From Candidatus Iainarchaeum sp. (lineage in GTDB: Archaea > Micrarchaeota > Micrarchaeia > Anstonellales > Bilamarchaeaceae), in the NCBI GenBank assembly GCA_028686985.1, contig JAQUBA010000005.1:1-54039 (forward strand): 54,039 bases of DNA, in the 5' to 3' direction. Each line of letters starts with the position of its first letter. The stretch's first letter is position 1. The translations under genes and the position numbers were made by a program. Positions 1 through 9,612 of this stretch are shown here, in pieces. The notes below the pieces were generated by a model that ran no database searches, was not told the DNA's origin, and saw only the letters and a program-made list of their open reading frames with translations.

Positions 1-1708
1 GGGAAACCCTTTCCACATGGAGCATCCTGGCAGCCCTTTCCGTAAGCTCCTCCGGCTTCACCGCCTGCCCAACGCATGCGAATATACGCGCATTCCTGCC
101 CCCGATCCTATCCGACTCCATGGAATCCACAAGCACGAGGAAGTCCTCCACCTGTTCGGGCGTGAGTTTCCCCCCCATCAGCATTTCCATCGCCCTTGCC
201 AGGCCCCTGCCCATTCTTTCCTCGTCGGGGTGGCCTGCGGCCGCCATCACCAGTTGCCATTCCACAGGGGCTTCAATTGAGCCGCGCGGAACCATGTCAA
301 ATAGCGCGGCCATCGTGCTTATCATCTTTCCACCATCCTCAATCCTCTTTGCGCGCCTGACAAGCTCCGCCACCTGCCCAGATGCAAGCTCGCCCTTTCT
401 GCAAAGTTCCAGCGCAACCAGCCACGCCTGCACGGATACCTCCGGCATGGTATCCTCGGTGAATTCAAGCAGGAGTTCCTTCTGGTCCCCGTCCAGCTCA
501 AGGCCGGCCCATATCCCCTCCAGCACATGCACGAGCGCGGGTACACGCGCCCCGCCTTCTTCGCACCTGCCCGCAGTATCAATCCATTCGCACGCCCGCC
601 AGGACAGCACCCTTGCCGCAACCTCGTTTCCCTCCGCATCCTTTGCGCGCATCTCCAAATAGTCAATCTGCTCGCCGTCCAGCTTCCCGTTGTCTAGCAT
701 CCACTCCGCCAGTTCCCAGGCAAGCGACGCTATCGCTTCATCGGTGTCCTCCACCATCCTGAGCAGCATGCTCCTGTCCTCCCTGTTGAGCCTCATGCTC
801 ATGCTTACCTGTGGGTCGTCCGTTGGCTTGCGCGCGGCCTCAACCGCATTCCTGAATGCCATCCCCCTCGCGTCCGGATCCATCTCGTTATAGCAGAGAT
901 TTATGAGCGAATGGACATCCCTCGCATCAATCAGCACCTTCGCCGCCTCGCGCCTCGCCGCTGCGCTCCGGCTATTCGCATATTCAGTTGCCCCCCCGAC
1001 TTGCTCCACGAGCAGTTCCGTGTAGCCCTCCAGCAGCGACTCTTCCTGGGCCAGTTTCTCGTTCCATTCCGCCTCCGCCTTCCCAGCCATCTCCTCAAGC
1101 TCCGCCCGCTTCCCGGCAATCGTGTTTTCCAGGGATTCTGCGGTATCCGCGGCTATCTCCCGGTCCAGTTCCTCCTCCACGTCGTCCCAGCCGTCGCCTT
1201 CCGCGATGGCCGCCTCCTTCGGCTTGCTTGCGCCAATCGCATTCAGCCTGCGCTCCAGCTCCGCAATCTCCCCCTCCAGCGCCTTCTCCTCCGCACCCTT
1301 CTCCCTGGAAGATGAGAGCACAGCCATGGCTTCGTCTATGAGGGACACAACCCCCCGCGTGTCCTTGCCGATGTCCTTCAGCTGCCTGAGTTCAAAGGCC
1401 TCCGCGTCCCTCAGGTCCGCGGCGCGGCAGTCCGCCATCTTTTTCATCTCCCACTCCGCGTCGTTCTCGGGGGGAAGCTTTGAAAATGCTAAAAGCGTCG
1501 CCTCAAGCCACGGCTCCTCAAGCTGCGGGTATCTCTGTGCGAGCTCGAATTGCCCGAGTATCATGCTCTTTCCCTCCGCAATCGTGCGGGTGAACTCGTC
1601 CGTCACGCCTATCTTTATCCTATGCGCAGCCGTTGCTATTGCCTGGCATGCATCGCCCCTCTCTTTGAATTCCGGGCCCCACAGCACCGGGTTCTTTCTC
1701 TCAACCAT
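1..1708 (-). CDS. hypothetical protein, helix-rich/coiled-coil (partial, continues beyond window start)
   Basis: Minus strand from ATG at 1708 (MVERKNPVLWGPEFKERGDACQAIATAAHRIKIGVTDEFTRTIAEGKSM...) reads open to base 1 without a stop by manual translation (~569 codons). Absent from ORF track because no stop lies in the window; listed + ORFs here are antisense. Confidence 0.8.
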   Translation of the reverse strand, partial: MVERKNPVLWGPEFKERGDACQAIATAAHRIKIGVTDEFTRTIAEGKSMILGQFELAQRYPQLEEPWLEATLLAFSKLPPENDAEWEMKKMADCRAADLRDAEAFELRQLKDIGKDTRGVVSLIDEAMAVLSSSREKGAEEKALEGEIAELERRLNAIGASKPKEAAIAEGDGWDDVEEELDREIAADTAESLENTIAGKRAELEEMAGKAEAEWNEKLAQEESLLEGYTELLVEQVGGATEYANSRSAAARREAAKVLIDARDVHSLINLCYNEMDPDARGMAFRNAVEAARKPTDDPQVSMSMRLNREDRSMLLRMVEDTDEAIASLAWELAEWMLDNGKLDGEQIDYLEMRAKDAEGNEVAARVLSWRACEWIDTAGRCEEGGARVPALVHVLEGIWAGLELDGDQKELLLEFTEDTMPEVSVQAWLVALELCRKGELASGQVAELVRRAKRIEDGGKMISTMAALFDMVPRGSIEAPVEWQLVMAAAGHPDEERMGRGLARAMEMLMGGKLTPEQVEDFLVLVDSMESDRIGGRNARIFACVGQAVKPEELTERAARMLHVERVS

Positions 1709-1818
1709 CCGAATCGTACATTATAGGCGCATAAGGTTATTTATATATTTCCCCATTTCCCGCCACGCCACGCCGCATGTTTAAAAACCATTTCACCCTA
1801 ATCTACCATGGTGCGCAT

Positions 1819-2364
1819 TTGGAAATATCATTTGTAACGTCCAATCCGGGGAAGTTCTCCGAGGCGGAAAAGATTTTAAACAAATATGGTATAAATATTG
1901 TTCACGCTCCACTCCATTTAGAGGAAAAGAGGAGCGAGTCGGTGGAGGAAATCGCCGAGGGCTGCGCCCTCCGCGCATACTCCGCCCTGCGGAAGCCCCT
2001 CTTCGTTGAGGATTCCGGGCTTTTCGTCCCGGCGCTGAACGGCTTCCCGGGCACCTATTCCGCGTGGGTTCTCAAGAAACTCGGAAACGAGGGCATCCTT
2101 CGCCTTTTGGATGGGAAGGAAAGGGCCGCGGAGTTCAGGTGCGCAATCGCGTTCACAGAAGGAAAAGATGTAAGGCTCTTCACGGGTTCCGTGAGGGGGA
2201 GGGTCTCCGGGTCCATCCGCGGCAACGGCGGGTTCGGCTACGACCCCGTGTTCATTCCTGAAGGGGAGGAAAAGACCTTCGCCGAGGCGCCCTCCCTTAA
2301 GGATTCCCTCTCGCACCGCGCGAGGGCCTTGCAGAAGTTCGGGGAGTCTCTCTCCAGAAAATAG
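1819..2364 (+). CDS. XTP/dITP diphosphatase (RdgB/HAM1 family)
   Basis: MEISFVTSNPGKFSEAEKIL N-terminus, FVEDSGLFVPALNGFPGTYS, GNGGFGYDPVFIPEGEEKTFAE; start placed at TTG 1819 (track ORF begins 1777). Confidence 0.9.
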   Translation: MEISFVTSNPGKFSEAEKILNKYGINIVHAPLHLEEKRSESVEEIAEGCALRAYSALRKPLFVEDSGLFVPALNGFPGTYSAWVLKKLGNEGILRLLDGKERAAEFRCAIAFTEGKDVRLFTGSVRGRVSGSIRGNGGFGYDPVFIPEGEEKTFAEAPSLKDSLSHRARALQKFGESLSRK

Positions 2365-2421
2365 GTGGATAAATCGCGAAGTTCCGCAGAACTTTGCGAG
2401 ATTTCACCGAAGGTGAAACAG

Positions 2422-2877
2422 ATGGCAAAATTGCATTCAGGAAAAAGGGGAAAGTCCGGCTCCCATAAGCCAAAGGCGATGGTGAAGCCGGAGTGGGTGG
2501 CGTACAACGCCGAGGAGATAAAGGACATGATCCGCAAGTTCGCGAAGGAGGGCGTGCCCGCCACGAAGATTGGGCAGCAGCTCCGCGACGAGTACGGCAT
2601 TCCGTCCGCGAGGCCCTTCATAGGGGCTACCGTGGGGCAGTTCCTTGACTCGGAAAAATTGGCGCCGAAATTCCCGGACGACCTGCTCAGCCTGATAAAG
2701 AAGGCGGTGGGGATGAGGGGCCACCTCCGCTCCAACACGGCGGACCTGCACAACAAGGTTAAGCTTTCCCACGTGGAATCAAAGATACACAGATTGGTGA
2801 AGTATTACAGGGAGAAGGGCAGGCTGCCGGCGGGATGGAAGTACAACCCGGAGACGGCCGCGCTGCTGGTAAAGTGA
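2422..2877 (+). CDS. rps15: 30S ribosomal protein uS15 (S15/S13e)
   Basis: MAKLHSGKRGKSGSHKP... YGIPSARPFIGATVGQFL; start moved from GTG 2365 to ATG 2422. Confidence 0.95.
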   Translation: MAKLHSGKRGKSGSHKPKAMVKPEWVAYNAEEIKDMIRKFAKEGVPATKIGQQLRDEYGIPSARPFIGATVGQFLDSEKLAPKFPDDLLSLIKKAVGMRGHLRSNTADLHNKVKLSHVESKIHRLVKYYREKGRLPAGWKYNPETAALLVK

Positions 2878-2887
2878 TGGTGACTGA

Positions 2888-3469
2888 ATGGCAGTAAGGA
2901 AGAAACCCACGGAAAAGCACAAGGAATGGTACAAGGTCCTCGCTCCGGAGAAATACGACTCCAAGGAATTGGGCGAAGTGGTCGCTTCGGACGGGAAGCT
3001 CCTGATGAACAGGGTGATACCGGTCAGCCTCGGCGACCTCACGGGCAAGTACTCCCAGAGCGCCCTTTACACAACGCTCAACTTCCGCGTGAAGGAAGTG
3101 CTGGGGAAGGCGGTGCACACCGAGCTAATAGGGCACTCGCTAGCGCCCTCGTACATGCGCACGTTCATACGCAGGAGGAGGACGGTTTTGCACTCCGTGG
3201 TGGACGTGAACACGAAGGACGACAAGCAGGTGCGGCTCAAGCTCATCTCCGTGACGCGCGACAAGATAAGCGAGACACAGAGGACCAACCTTCGCAGGGC
3301 GATTGAGGAGGAGGTGCTCTCCGCTTCCAAGGAATTCTCCTACTACGAGCTCATGGACGAGATAATGTACGGGAGGTTCGCGACGCGCGTGTTCAACAAG
3401 GCGAAGGTCGTCACCCCCATGGGCAGGATTGAATTCAGGAAGAGCGAACTCAAGGAAACCTTTGAATAG
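2888..3469 (+). CDS. rps3ae: 30S ribosomal protein S3Ae (eS1)
   Basis: Family-typical S3Ae sequence, RRRRTVLHSVVDVNTKDDKQVRLKLISVTRDKISETQ. Confidence 0.95.
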   Translation: MAVRKKPTEKHKEWYKVLAPEKYDSKELGEVVASDGKLLMNRVIPVSLGDLTGKYSQSALYTTLNFRVKEVLGKAVHTELIGHSLAPSYMRTFIRRRRTVLHSVVDVNTKDDKQVRLKLISVTRDKISETQRTNLRRAIEEEVLSASKEFSYYELMDEIMYGRFATRVFNKAKVVTPMGRIEFRKSELKETFE

Positions 3470-3471
3470 CC

Positions 3472-4155
3472 ATGTACGCGCAGGAAATCTCCTGGGAAGA
3501 ATTCAAATCGCAGAAGGGAAAGGTTGCGGTCCTCGTGTTCGGGGCGATGGAGCCGCACGGGAAGCACCTCCCCCTTTCTGTGGACAACATAATCCCCTGG
3601 GAGATTGCAAAGCGCCTTGAGGCGAAAAAGGACATTCTTCTTTTCCCTCCGGTTAATTTCGGCTATTTGTATTCCATGAAGAAATTTCCCGGCGCAGTCG
3701 CCATTTCTTTTGACAGCTTGAAAAACTACTCAAAAGACATATTTGCATCCCTCCTAAAAGAAGGCTTTGGTCGTTTCCTAATCATCATAGGGCACGGGGG
3801 AAACACCGCGCCGGTGAAGTATGCGCTCCGCGAGCTTTCGGAATCCAATAAGTTCCGCGCCTGCCTTGTGGAATGGTGGACGCTAATAGATGCGGAAGCG
3901 GGGCACGCGGACGAAGTGGAGGCGTCGCTTACGCTTGCGGCGGGAGGTACGCTCCGCGCGAAGCCCGTGCAGGAGAAAACCAAGTCCTACGTGGGCGAAA
4001 TAATTCCCAGCCCGGATGATTTGTTCACCCCTTCAGGTTATCACGGAAAAATCGGGGATATTTCAAAGGGGCGCGGGGAAAAGATGATGGAAGAAATAGT
4101 GGATAAGTTCGCAAAGATTTTGGACGCGGATTTGCAGCTGGAAAGAAAAGAATGA
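3472..4155 (+). CDS. creatininase-family amidohydrolase (ArfB-like?)
   Basis: FGAMEPHGKHLPLSVDNIIPWEIAKRL, IIIGHGGNTAPVKYALREL metal-site motifs of the creatininase family. Confidence 0.8.
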   Translation: MYAQEISWEEFKSQKGKVAVLVFGAMEPHGKHLPLSVDNIIPWEIAKRLEAKKDILLFPPVNFGYLYSMKKFPGAVAISFDSLKNYSKDIFASLLKEGFGRFLIIIGHGGNTAPVKYALRELSESNKFRACLVEWWTLIDAEAGHADEVEASLTLAAGGTLRAKPVQEKTKSYVGEIIPSPDDLFTPSGYHGKIGDISKGRGEKMMEEIVDKFAKILDADLQLERKE

Positions 4156-4159
4156 GGTA

Positions 4160-4489
4160 ATGTTTATGCTTGGCGGAATGGACCCTAAACAGATGGCGAA
4201 GATGATGAAGCAGATGGGAATCAACACAAAAGAAATCCCGGCAGACCGCGTCATAATAGAGGGCGCGGATGAGAAAATCATAATTGAAGAACCACAAATC
4301 GTAGAAATAACCGCGCAAGGCAGTTCGTCATTCCAGATTTCCGGAAAAGTAAGAAAAGAGGAAAAGGTAAATGAGGAGGATGTCGCCCTCATAATGGAAA
4401 AGACCGGCGTCCTGAGGGAAAAGGCGATTGAAGCCTTGAAGAATGCGAAAGGGGATTTGGCCGAAGCGATTCTCGCCCTGCAGGGATGA
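4160..4489 (+). CDS. nac: nascent polypeptide-associated complex protein (archaeal NAC)
   Basis: GGMDPKQMAKMMKQMGI N-terminus and C-terminal UBA-like EEDVALIMEKTGVLREKAIEALKNAKGDLAEAILALQG. Confidence 0.93.
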   Translation: MFMLGGMDPKQMAKMMKQMGINTKEIPADRVIIEGADEKIIIEEPQIVEITAQGSSSFQISGKVRKEEKVNEEDVALIMEKTGVLREKAIEALKNAKGDLAEAILALQG

Positions 4490-4493
4490 TTTT

Positions 4494-4871
4494 ATGAAAG
4501 CAGAGCCAATACCCAAAAACCGGGATGCCAGCGCACAGCGCAACGCGCCGGAGAAGCCGCGCAGAAGGGCGCCCATGGACGATCCGCACAGCCCTACGGC
4601 CAGGGAGCTCGCACGCAGGCTCGCGGAAGCGAGGTCCGCCCCCGCCTCAATGGAACAGGTGGTGGAGCTTTCAACCCTCGCGGTGGATTTCCACAGGGCC
4701 GGGAACGGCGCATCTTCCCACGGCATCCTCCTGGAAGCCCTTAACGCCGCGCGTTCCCTTCCCTCCCACCTCCACCATGATGCGCTTTCGCATGTGCTGC
4801 TTGCGTCCAGGGGAAGCAGGATGGATACGGAGTCTTACTTCACGCTCCTGCGCATGTGTGGCGGGCAATAG
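4494..4871 (+). CDS. hypothetical helical protein
   Basis: In-frame ATG 4494, 5 nt after NAC stop; track ORF 4443..4871 trimmed; helix-rich C-terminal part. Confidence 0.6.
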   Translation: MKAEPIPKNRDASAQRNAPEKPRRRAPMDDPHSPTARELARRLAEARSAPASMEQVVELSTLAVDFHRAGNGASSHGILLEALNAARSLPSHLHHDALSHVLLASRGSRMDTESYFTLLRMCGGQ

Positions 4872-4944
4872 GGCTGGTCGTGGGTTAGGTTTTCCCCTCA
4901 TCAAAATAATTGCATTTATATTTCTTACATTTCCTACCCTATCC

Positions 4945-5796
4945 ATGGAATGGAAAAACGTTCTTGCGGTATTTGCGCTGCTGCTTCTTTTTGCGGGTTG
5001 CATAGGCGGCGATGGTATGTTCCAGGGGAGCACGGCCTCCTCCGGCTCAGGGATAAGCGCGTACCCCGGCGCGCCGGCCCCGGCTTATGCTGATGCGGCT
5101 TATGATTCTTATGCCGAAGAATCGGCCTCTTACGCGACGCAGGACAGGATGATAATCCAGACCGGCTCCTTGTCCCTAAAGGTTCCCGAAGGCACCCTGG
5201 AACAAAAAATAACCTCGGTGCGGGGCTTTGTTTCCACGGTGGGCGGCACCTATACCGGCGTTTCCTACTACGAGACGGATTCGGACAAGAACTATTACCT
5301 CACGGTAAAGGTCCCCCCGGCGCGGTTTGATGAGTTCGTAAACAAGCTAAAGACAATCGGCGAGATAAAGGCCATAGACACCTCCCTTGAGGACGTGACC
5401 GAGCAATACACGGACCTCAACACGCGCATAACCAACCTTGAGGCCGAGCTTGCCCGCCTGAACGCCCTTTACGAGAGGGCGGAAAACATAAGCGACATAC
5501 TCGCGATAGAGCGGGAGGCGACCCGCGTACAGACCAGCCTGGACCTCTACAAGCAGCAGAAGCTGGATTTGGAGAGGCGCTCCGCCATGAGCACCCTCCG
5601 GGTCAGGGTATATGAGGAGAAGCCAGAGGTGCAGACCAGCCTGCTGCTTCCGCTTGAGCAGCTCGCGGCAATCTTCCTCGGCGCATTGTCCTTCGGCATA
5701 ATGCTGCTCGCCGGCGCAGTCGGCTTCCTCCTTCCGGTCGCAATAATAATCTGGATACTCTGGAAGCTGTGGAAGCACTTCAAGGGGAAGAAGTAA
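4945..5796 (+). CDS. DUF4349-type lipoprotein
   Basis: Lipobox LLFAGC, DRMIIQTGSLSLKV..., coiled-coil, C-terminal TM and basic tail; start 4945 supported by TATA (tttatatt) 22 nt upstream; N-terminal part of track ORF 4525..5796 rejected. Confidence 0.85.
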   Translation: MEWKNVLAVFALLLLFAGCIGGDGMFQGSTASSGSGISAYPGAPAPAYADAAYDSYAEESASYATQDRMIIQTGSLSLKVPEGTLEQKITSVRGFVSTVGGTYTGVSYYETDSDKNYYLTVKVPPARFDEFVNKLKTIGEIKAIDTSLEDVTEQYTDLNTRITNLEAELARLNALYERAENISDILAIEREATRVQTSLDLYKQQKLDLERRSAMSTLRVRVYEEKPEVQTSLLLPLEQLAAIFLGALSFGIMLLAGAVGFLLPVAIIIWILWKLWKHFKGKK

Positions 5797-5839
5797 CCCT
5801 TCCCTTTCCTTTTTATTTCTTATTTACCTATTCCCCAGC

Positions 5840-6703
5840 ATGGAAACCATAACGCGCACTGACCTGGATTTGCCCCTAATCCATAGGGGCAAGGTGAGGG
5901 ACGTCTATTCCTTCGGGGAGAACATCCTGATGGTTGCAACGGACCGGGTGAGCGCATTTGACGTCGTATTCAACGAAGGCGTCCCATACAAGGGCACGGT
6001 GCTCAACTCCCTCTCCGCATTCTGGTTCAAGAAAACCGAAGAGATAATAGACAACCACATGGTCACGGCCGAAATTCCCGAAGGCCTCCCCCCCTACCTT
6101 TCGGGAAGGAGCATGGTGGTGAAGAAAGCAGACCCGCTCAAAATAGAGGCGGTGGTGCGCGGCTACCTCACCGGCTCCGGCTGGAAGGATTACCAGAAGG
6201 ACGGGAAAGTGGGCGGAGTCCAGCTCCCGGAAGGGCTGAGGAACGGGAGCAAACTGCCGGAGCCAATCTTCTCCCCGTCCACCAAGGCGGAGCACGGGCA
6301 CGACCAGAACATAACTTTTGAAGAAGTGAAAGAGATGCTCGGCCATGAGGCCGCCGCCTATGTGCGTGACAAGGCAATTGAACTCTATGGATTCGGGCAC
6401 GAACACTTAAGCAAGTGCGGCTTCGTCCTCGCGGACACCAAGTTTGAGTTCGGCGTCTTTGGGGAGGAGATAATCCTCATAGACGAATGCATGACTCCGG
6501 ATTCCTCCCGCTACTGGGATAAGACGGAGTACGATAAGGGAAAACTCGTATCCTCGGACAAGCAATATCTGCGGGATTACCTTGAAACGCTGGACTGGAA
6601 CAAAACCCCGCCCCCCCCTCCAATCCCCAAGGAGGTAATCGGCAACCTCAGCAATAAGTACCTGGATGCCTACGCACGCATCACGGGGCATAAATTAATA
6701 TAG
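5840..6703 (+). CDS. purC: phosphoribosylaminoimidazole-succinocarboxamide synthase
   Basis: LIHRGKVRDVYSFGENILMVATDRVSAFDVV, SAR-synthetase motifs. Confidence 0.96.
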   Translation: METITRTDLDLPLIHRGKVRDVYSFGENILMVATDRVSAFDVVFNEGVPYKGTVLNSLSAFWFKKTEEIIDNHMVTAEIPEGLPPYLSGRSMVVKKADPLKIEAVVRGYLTGSGWKDYQKDGKVGGVQLPEGLRNGSKLPEPIFSPSTKAEHGHDQNITFEEVKEMLGHEAAAYVRDKAIELYGFGHEHLSKCGFVLADTKFEFGVFGEEIILIDECMTPDSSRYWDKTEYDKGKLVSSDKQYLRDYLETLDWNKTPPPPPIPKEVIGNLSNKYLDAYARITGHKLI

Positions 6704-6733
6704 TTACTATGGAGAAATATTGATGGTGATGGC

Positions 6734-8230
6734 ATGGTAGCAACACAGGCGCAGGCTCCGCAGCTTCTTCCTGCGGAAAGGAGATTGGAGCAGACAAGGT
6801 TTCTTTTTGAGCAGTTCGGGATTAATTTCAATGACATGAATCGTTTTCTGGAGGTCCAGCGGATGAATCCCGGGACCCCGATGGAGATTGACCTGAGGGG
6901 AAGGAACGTGTCCCCCGCCGACGTCCCCAGGGAGGCGCTCATCGCAAACTCCCTCATCCAGAATTTCGGCAGCGAGAGGGCGAGGGGCGGGATAGAGTCC
7001 TTCTGTCGCAGTGAGGACGATTTCTATGCGCTTGTCGGCGCGGTTTTCTCATCGCATGCCGCATCCACCTTCGGCTCAATAAGCGATGGCACGAACAGGT
7101 GGCTGTTCGGCCTGAAGACAGGCGACAACGGGGAGCAGTATGTGACGGTTGGCGACAGCAGGATCGCATCCACGCTGCTTCAGGACATGAGGGGCAAGCA
7201 GGATTGGCTCATGAATAACCATGAGCAGTTCTCTTCAGCCGCAATATTCTACATATGGGCCACGCAGAACGGCTTTGATGCGGATTTCGTGAACAGGGTC
7301 GGCGCAGCCGCCTTCAAGGAATTGTGGATTCCAGCGGCAACGGTCGGGCAGTTCCTTGAGTATGACAATGCCCAGGGCAGCTGGATACTGCACGGAAGGG
7401 AGAGGGGGAGGGGATGGGACCGCGACACGGTCGGCCTCGCGATGGACGCCCTCAGGCAGCTCGGTCCGATGAGCATGGCGCCATCAACCTTTGCGGAAGA
7501 GCAGGAACGGGCGCAGGAGCGCGCCACGTTTGATGCAGATTTCCGCAGCCGCTACCAGCGCGGCTCGCTTTCCATAAGCAACACGATGCACAGGGTGCTC
7601 ACCGACGGCCTGGGATGGGGCAGAACGTATTCCAGGGTTTTCCGCAATTACGACATGCCCAATGTTGAAGAGGGCGCGGTCTTTTATGCATGGGCAAACC
7701 GCAACCCCGATTTGACCGAAGAGCAGAAGGCGCAGATAGACTCCATAGGGCGCGAGAGGTATGGGGACAATAACTGGGGCCTGGCCGTGCTTCTGGGCAG
7801 GCATTTGAGCCCCGCCAGGGGCAACGCCAGCGAATATGTCCTGAAGACGGACGACGTCTCTACGTTCAGGGCGGACCTGGACGGCTTCAGGATGTCCCAG
7901 CCGGTGGTGCGCGTTGCTGCCGGTGAGGCGCCAGCGGAGGCCGCAACCGTGGAAAACGCAACAGGGCTCGCGCAGTTCGCGGCGCAGGTGGGCGTTTCCG
8001 AGGAGTTCATGGCTAGGGCCGTAGAGCTCATACGCCAACACGGCACGGTGAACATCTCATTCAACAGGTCGGACACGGCGGAAGCCGGAATGGACGAGGG
8101 CACAAGCAGGGGCGTCCCGTGGCTGCGCTACCACCCGCCCAACGGGCAGACGTCGTTCACGAATGAGCAGCTCCTTGCGGCAGTAGGAAGCGCGGCGGAA
8201 TCGCAAGGAATACGGATGAGGAGAGCCTAG
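6734..8230 (+). CDS. hypothetical protein with internal repeat
   Basis: 498 aa open frame; two FYxWAxxN-containing segments; no family recognised. Confidence 0.75.
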   Translation: MVATQAQAPQLLPAERRLEQTRFLFEQFGINFNDMNRFLEVQRMNPGTPMEIDLRGRNVSPADVPREALIANSLIQNFGSERARGGIESFCRSEDDFYALVGAVFSSHAASTFGSISDGTNRWLFGLKTGDNGEQYVTVGDSRIASTLLQDMRGKQDWLMNNHEQFSSAAIFYIWATQNGFDADFVNRVGAAAFKELWIPAATVGQFLEYDNAQGSWILHGRERGRGWDRDTVGLAMDALRQLGPMSMAPSTFAEEQERAQERATFDADFRSRYQRGSLSISNTMHRVLTDGLGWGRTYSRVFRNYDMPNVEEGAVFYAWANRNPDLTEEQKAQIDSIGRERYGDNNWGLAVLLGRHLSPARGNASEYVLKTDDVSTFRADLDGFRMSQPVVRVAAGEAPAEAATVENATGLAQFAAQVGVSEEFMARAVELIRQHGTVNISFNRSDTAEAGMDEGTSRGVPWLRYHPPNGQTSFTNEQLLAAVGSAAESQGIRMRRA

Positions 8231-8880
8231 CCCTCCATTTCTTTTCTCAGTTTTTCAACCATGCCGGGCATCTGCCCCTCTATGAAGGCAGCCACCCTGG
8301 CGGCCCTGTCCTCCAGAAGCGCCAGCATGGGATGGTTTTTGTGGAGCGTGCCACGCAGCGCTCCGCTCTCTGCCGAGACCAGGACCGCAAAGTAGTATTG
8401 TTCGTCTATTGGAACGCTCCTTCCGTCAACCCATTGCCCGTCGGGGCCGATTTCCCCCAGCTCACCGGTTGAAATCGCACGCAGGAGCCTCTTGACGTGC
8501 CCATCGTCGTATCCGCCCGCCGCTATTGCGCCGCCGAGCACCACCGGGTCCGGCCTGCAGCGCAGCTCTCCGCTGACCGCCCATTCCTTCAGAAGTTCGT
8601 GCTCGCTGGAATTCCCGCTCTTCCCGAGCAGCTTCACGAGCGCATCCCTCTCCCTCCTCTTGCGCGCGCTGAGGCGTTTCTTAGCCATGAGCTCCTTCGC
8701 CCTTTCTGTGGCTATTCTCATTATGAGCCCGTTCCTTTCCGCCTTCTCTTCCGCGGTGGGGCATGCCTTTTCCATGAGCTCCTTCGCCCTGTGCACCGCC
8801 CTGTGCATCTCAAGCCACTTCGTTATCCCCAGCCTATTCTTCAACCTGTCGGCGAATTTCATTCCTTTTGCTTCAGTCAT
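8227..8880 (-). CDS. hypothetical protein
   Basis: 217 aa; ATGA overlap with upstream minus-strand gene; internal repeat RAKELMxKxxxxAxxxxER. Confidence 0.7.
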   Translation of the reverse strand: MTEAKGMKFADRLKNRLGITKWLEMHRAVHRAKELMEKACPTAEEKAERNGLIMRIATERAKELMAKKRLSARKRRERDALVKLLGKSGNSSEHELLKEWAVSGELRCRPDPVVLGGAIAAGGYDDGHVKRLLRAISTGELGEIGPDGQWVDGRSVPIDEQYYFAVLVSAESGALRGTLHKNHPMLALLEDRAARVAAFIEGQMPGMVEKLRKEMEG

Positions 8881-9548
8881 GCATCCACCTTGCTTTCCGC
8901 GCCCTCAGCGCGCAGCGTATCAAGCTCCCCCCTCAATCTCATGACCGTTTCCCTGTAAGCTATGGCTATTCTCACCGCCTTTGTGGGCACGTCCGCGAGA
9001 TTGCCCGCAACTTTTCTCCCCTCCCGGGTCCGCTCATCCGCATCAAGCGCCTGGTCCGCCCAGAACATAACCATCCTCAGGCAATTGGTGTCCCCCAGCG
9101 CGGCGCACAGCAGCGCGAAGTGCTTGCTCGCCTCCATCTTCTCCGGAACGAAAAGCCATTCCATCTTCAGCGCGTTGTCCAGTTTTCCCCTGAAAGTCGT
9201 GAGCACCTTATGCGCCCCCTCCTTGTTCCTTCCGTAGAGCATTTTTATCACAAGCCCGGCCTCCACAGGGTCGGTTTCCATGCGCCCCGCCAGGTATAGA
9301 ATCGCCGCGAACGCTTCGGTTTTGGACATATCGTCCATGAGTGCAAGGTTCTTCCTCACCCATTTTATCGCATCATTCATGGCGGCTACCTGCGAATCCC
9401 CTGTCGGGGCCCGCAAAGCCGCGTTTTTCAGTATCTCCATATGACGCTGCATGGCGGCTTCCTGCCCGCGCACGGCCGCAGCTATGGCACTTTTTGGCGG
9501 CATGGGCGTCCTGGTGGAAGTCTTCATCTTCCCGCTATTGGTGTTCAT
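8877..9548 (-). CDS. hypothetical helical protein
   Basis: 223 aa; TATA-like TATTTAAA (9573-9580) 24 nt upstream of ATG. Confidence 0.7.
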   Translation of the reverse strand: MNTNSGKMKTSTRTPMPPKSAIAAAVRGQEAAMQRHMEILKNAALRAPTGDSQVAAMNDAIKWVRKNLALMDDMSKTEAFAAILYLAGRMETDPVEAGLVIKMLYGRNKEGAHKVLTTFRGKLDNALKMEWLFVPEKMEASKHFALLCAALGDTNCLRMVMFWADQALDADERTREGRKVAGNLADVPTKAVRIAIAYRETVMRLRGELDTLRAEGAESKVDA

Positions 9549-9612
9549 ATGTGTATATATATGTAAAGATAGTATTTAAACCTATCGGAACCCCCGGCTC
9601 AGCCCACGGAAC

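Noticed and set aside
120-1784. Plus-strand ORFs 120-662, 911-1315, 988-1341 and 1122-1784
   Set aside because: Low-complexity Ser/Pro/Ala/Arg-rich antisense shadows of the continuous minus-strand gene 1..1708.
4525-4944. N-terminal 140 aa of track ORF 4525..5796
   Set aside because: Out-of-frame overlap with 4494..4871; the lipoprotein signal starts at 4945 with a TATA box at proper spacing.
6605-6620. C-rich homopolymer run (ccccgcccccccctcc)
   Set aside because: Encodes a Pro run within purC; frame stays intact, so not treated as a phase-variation tract.
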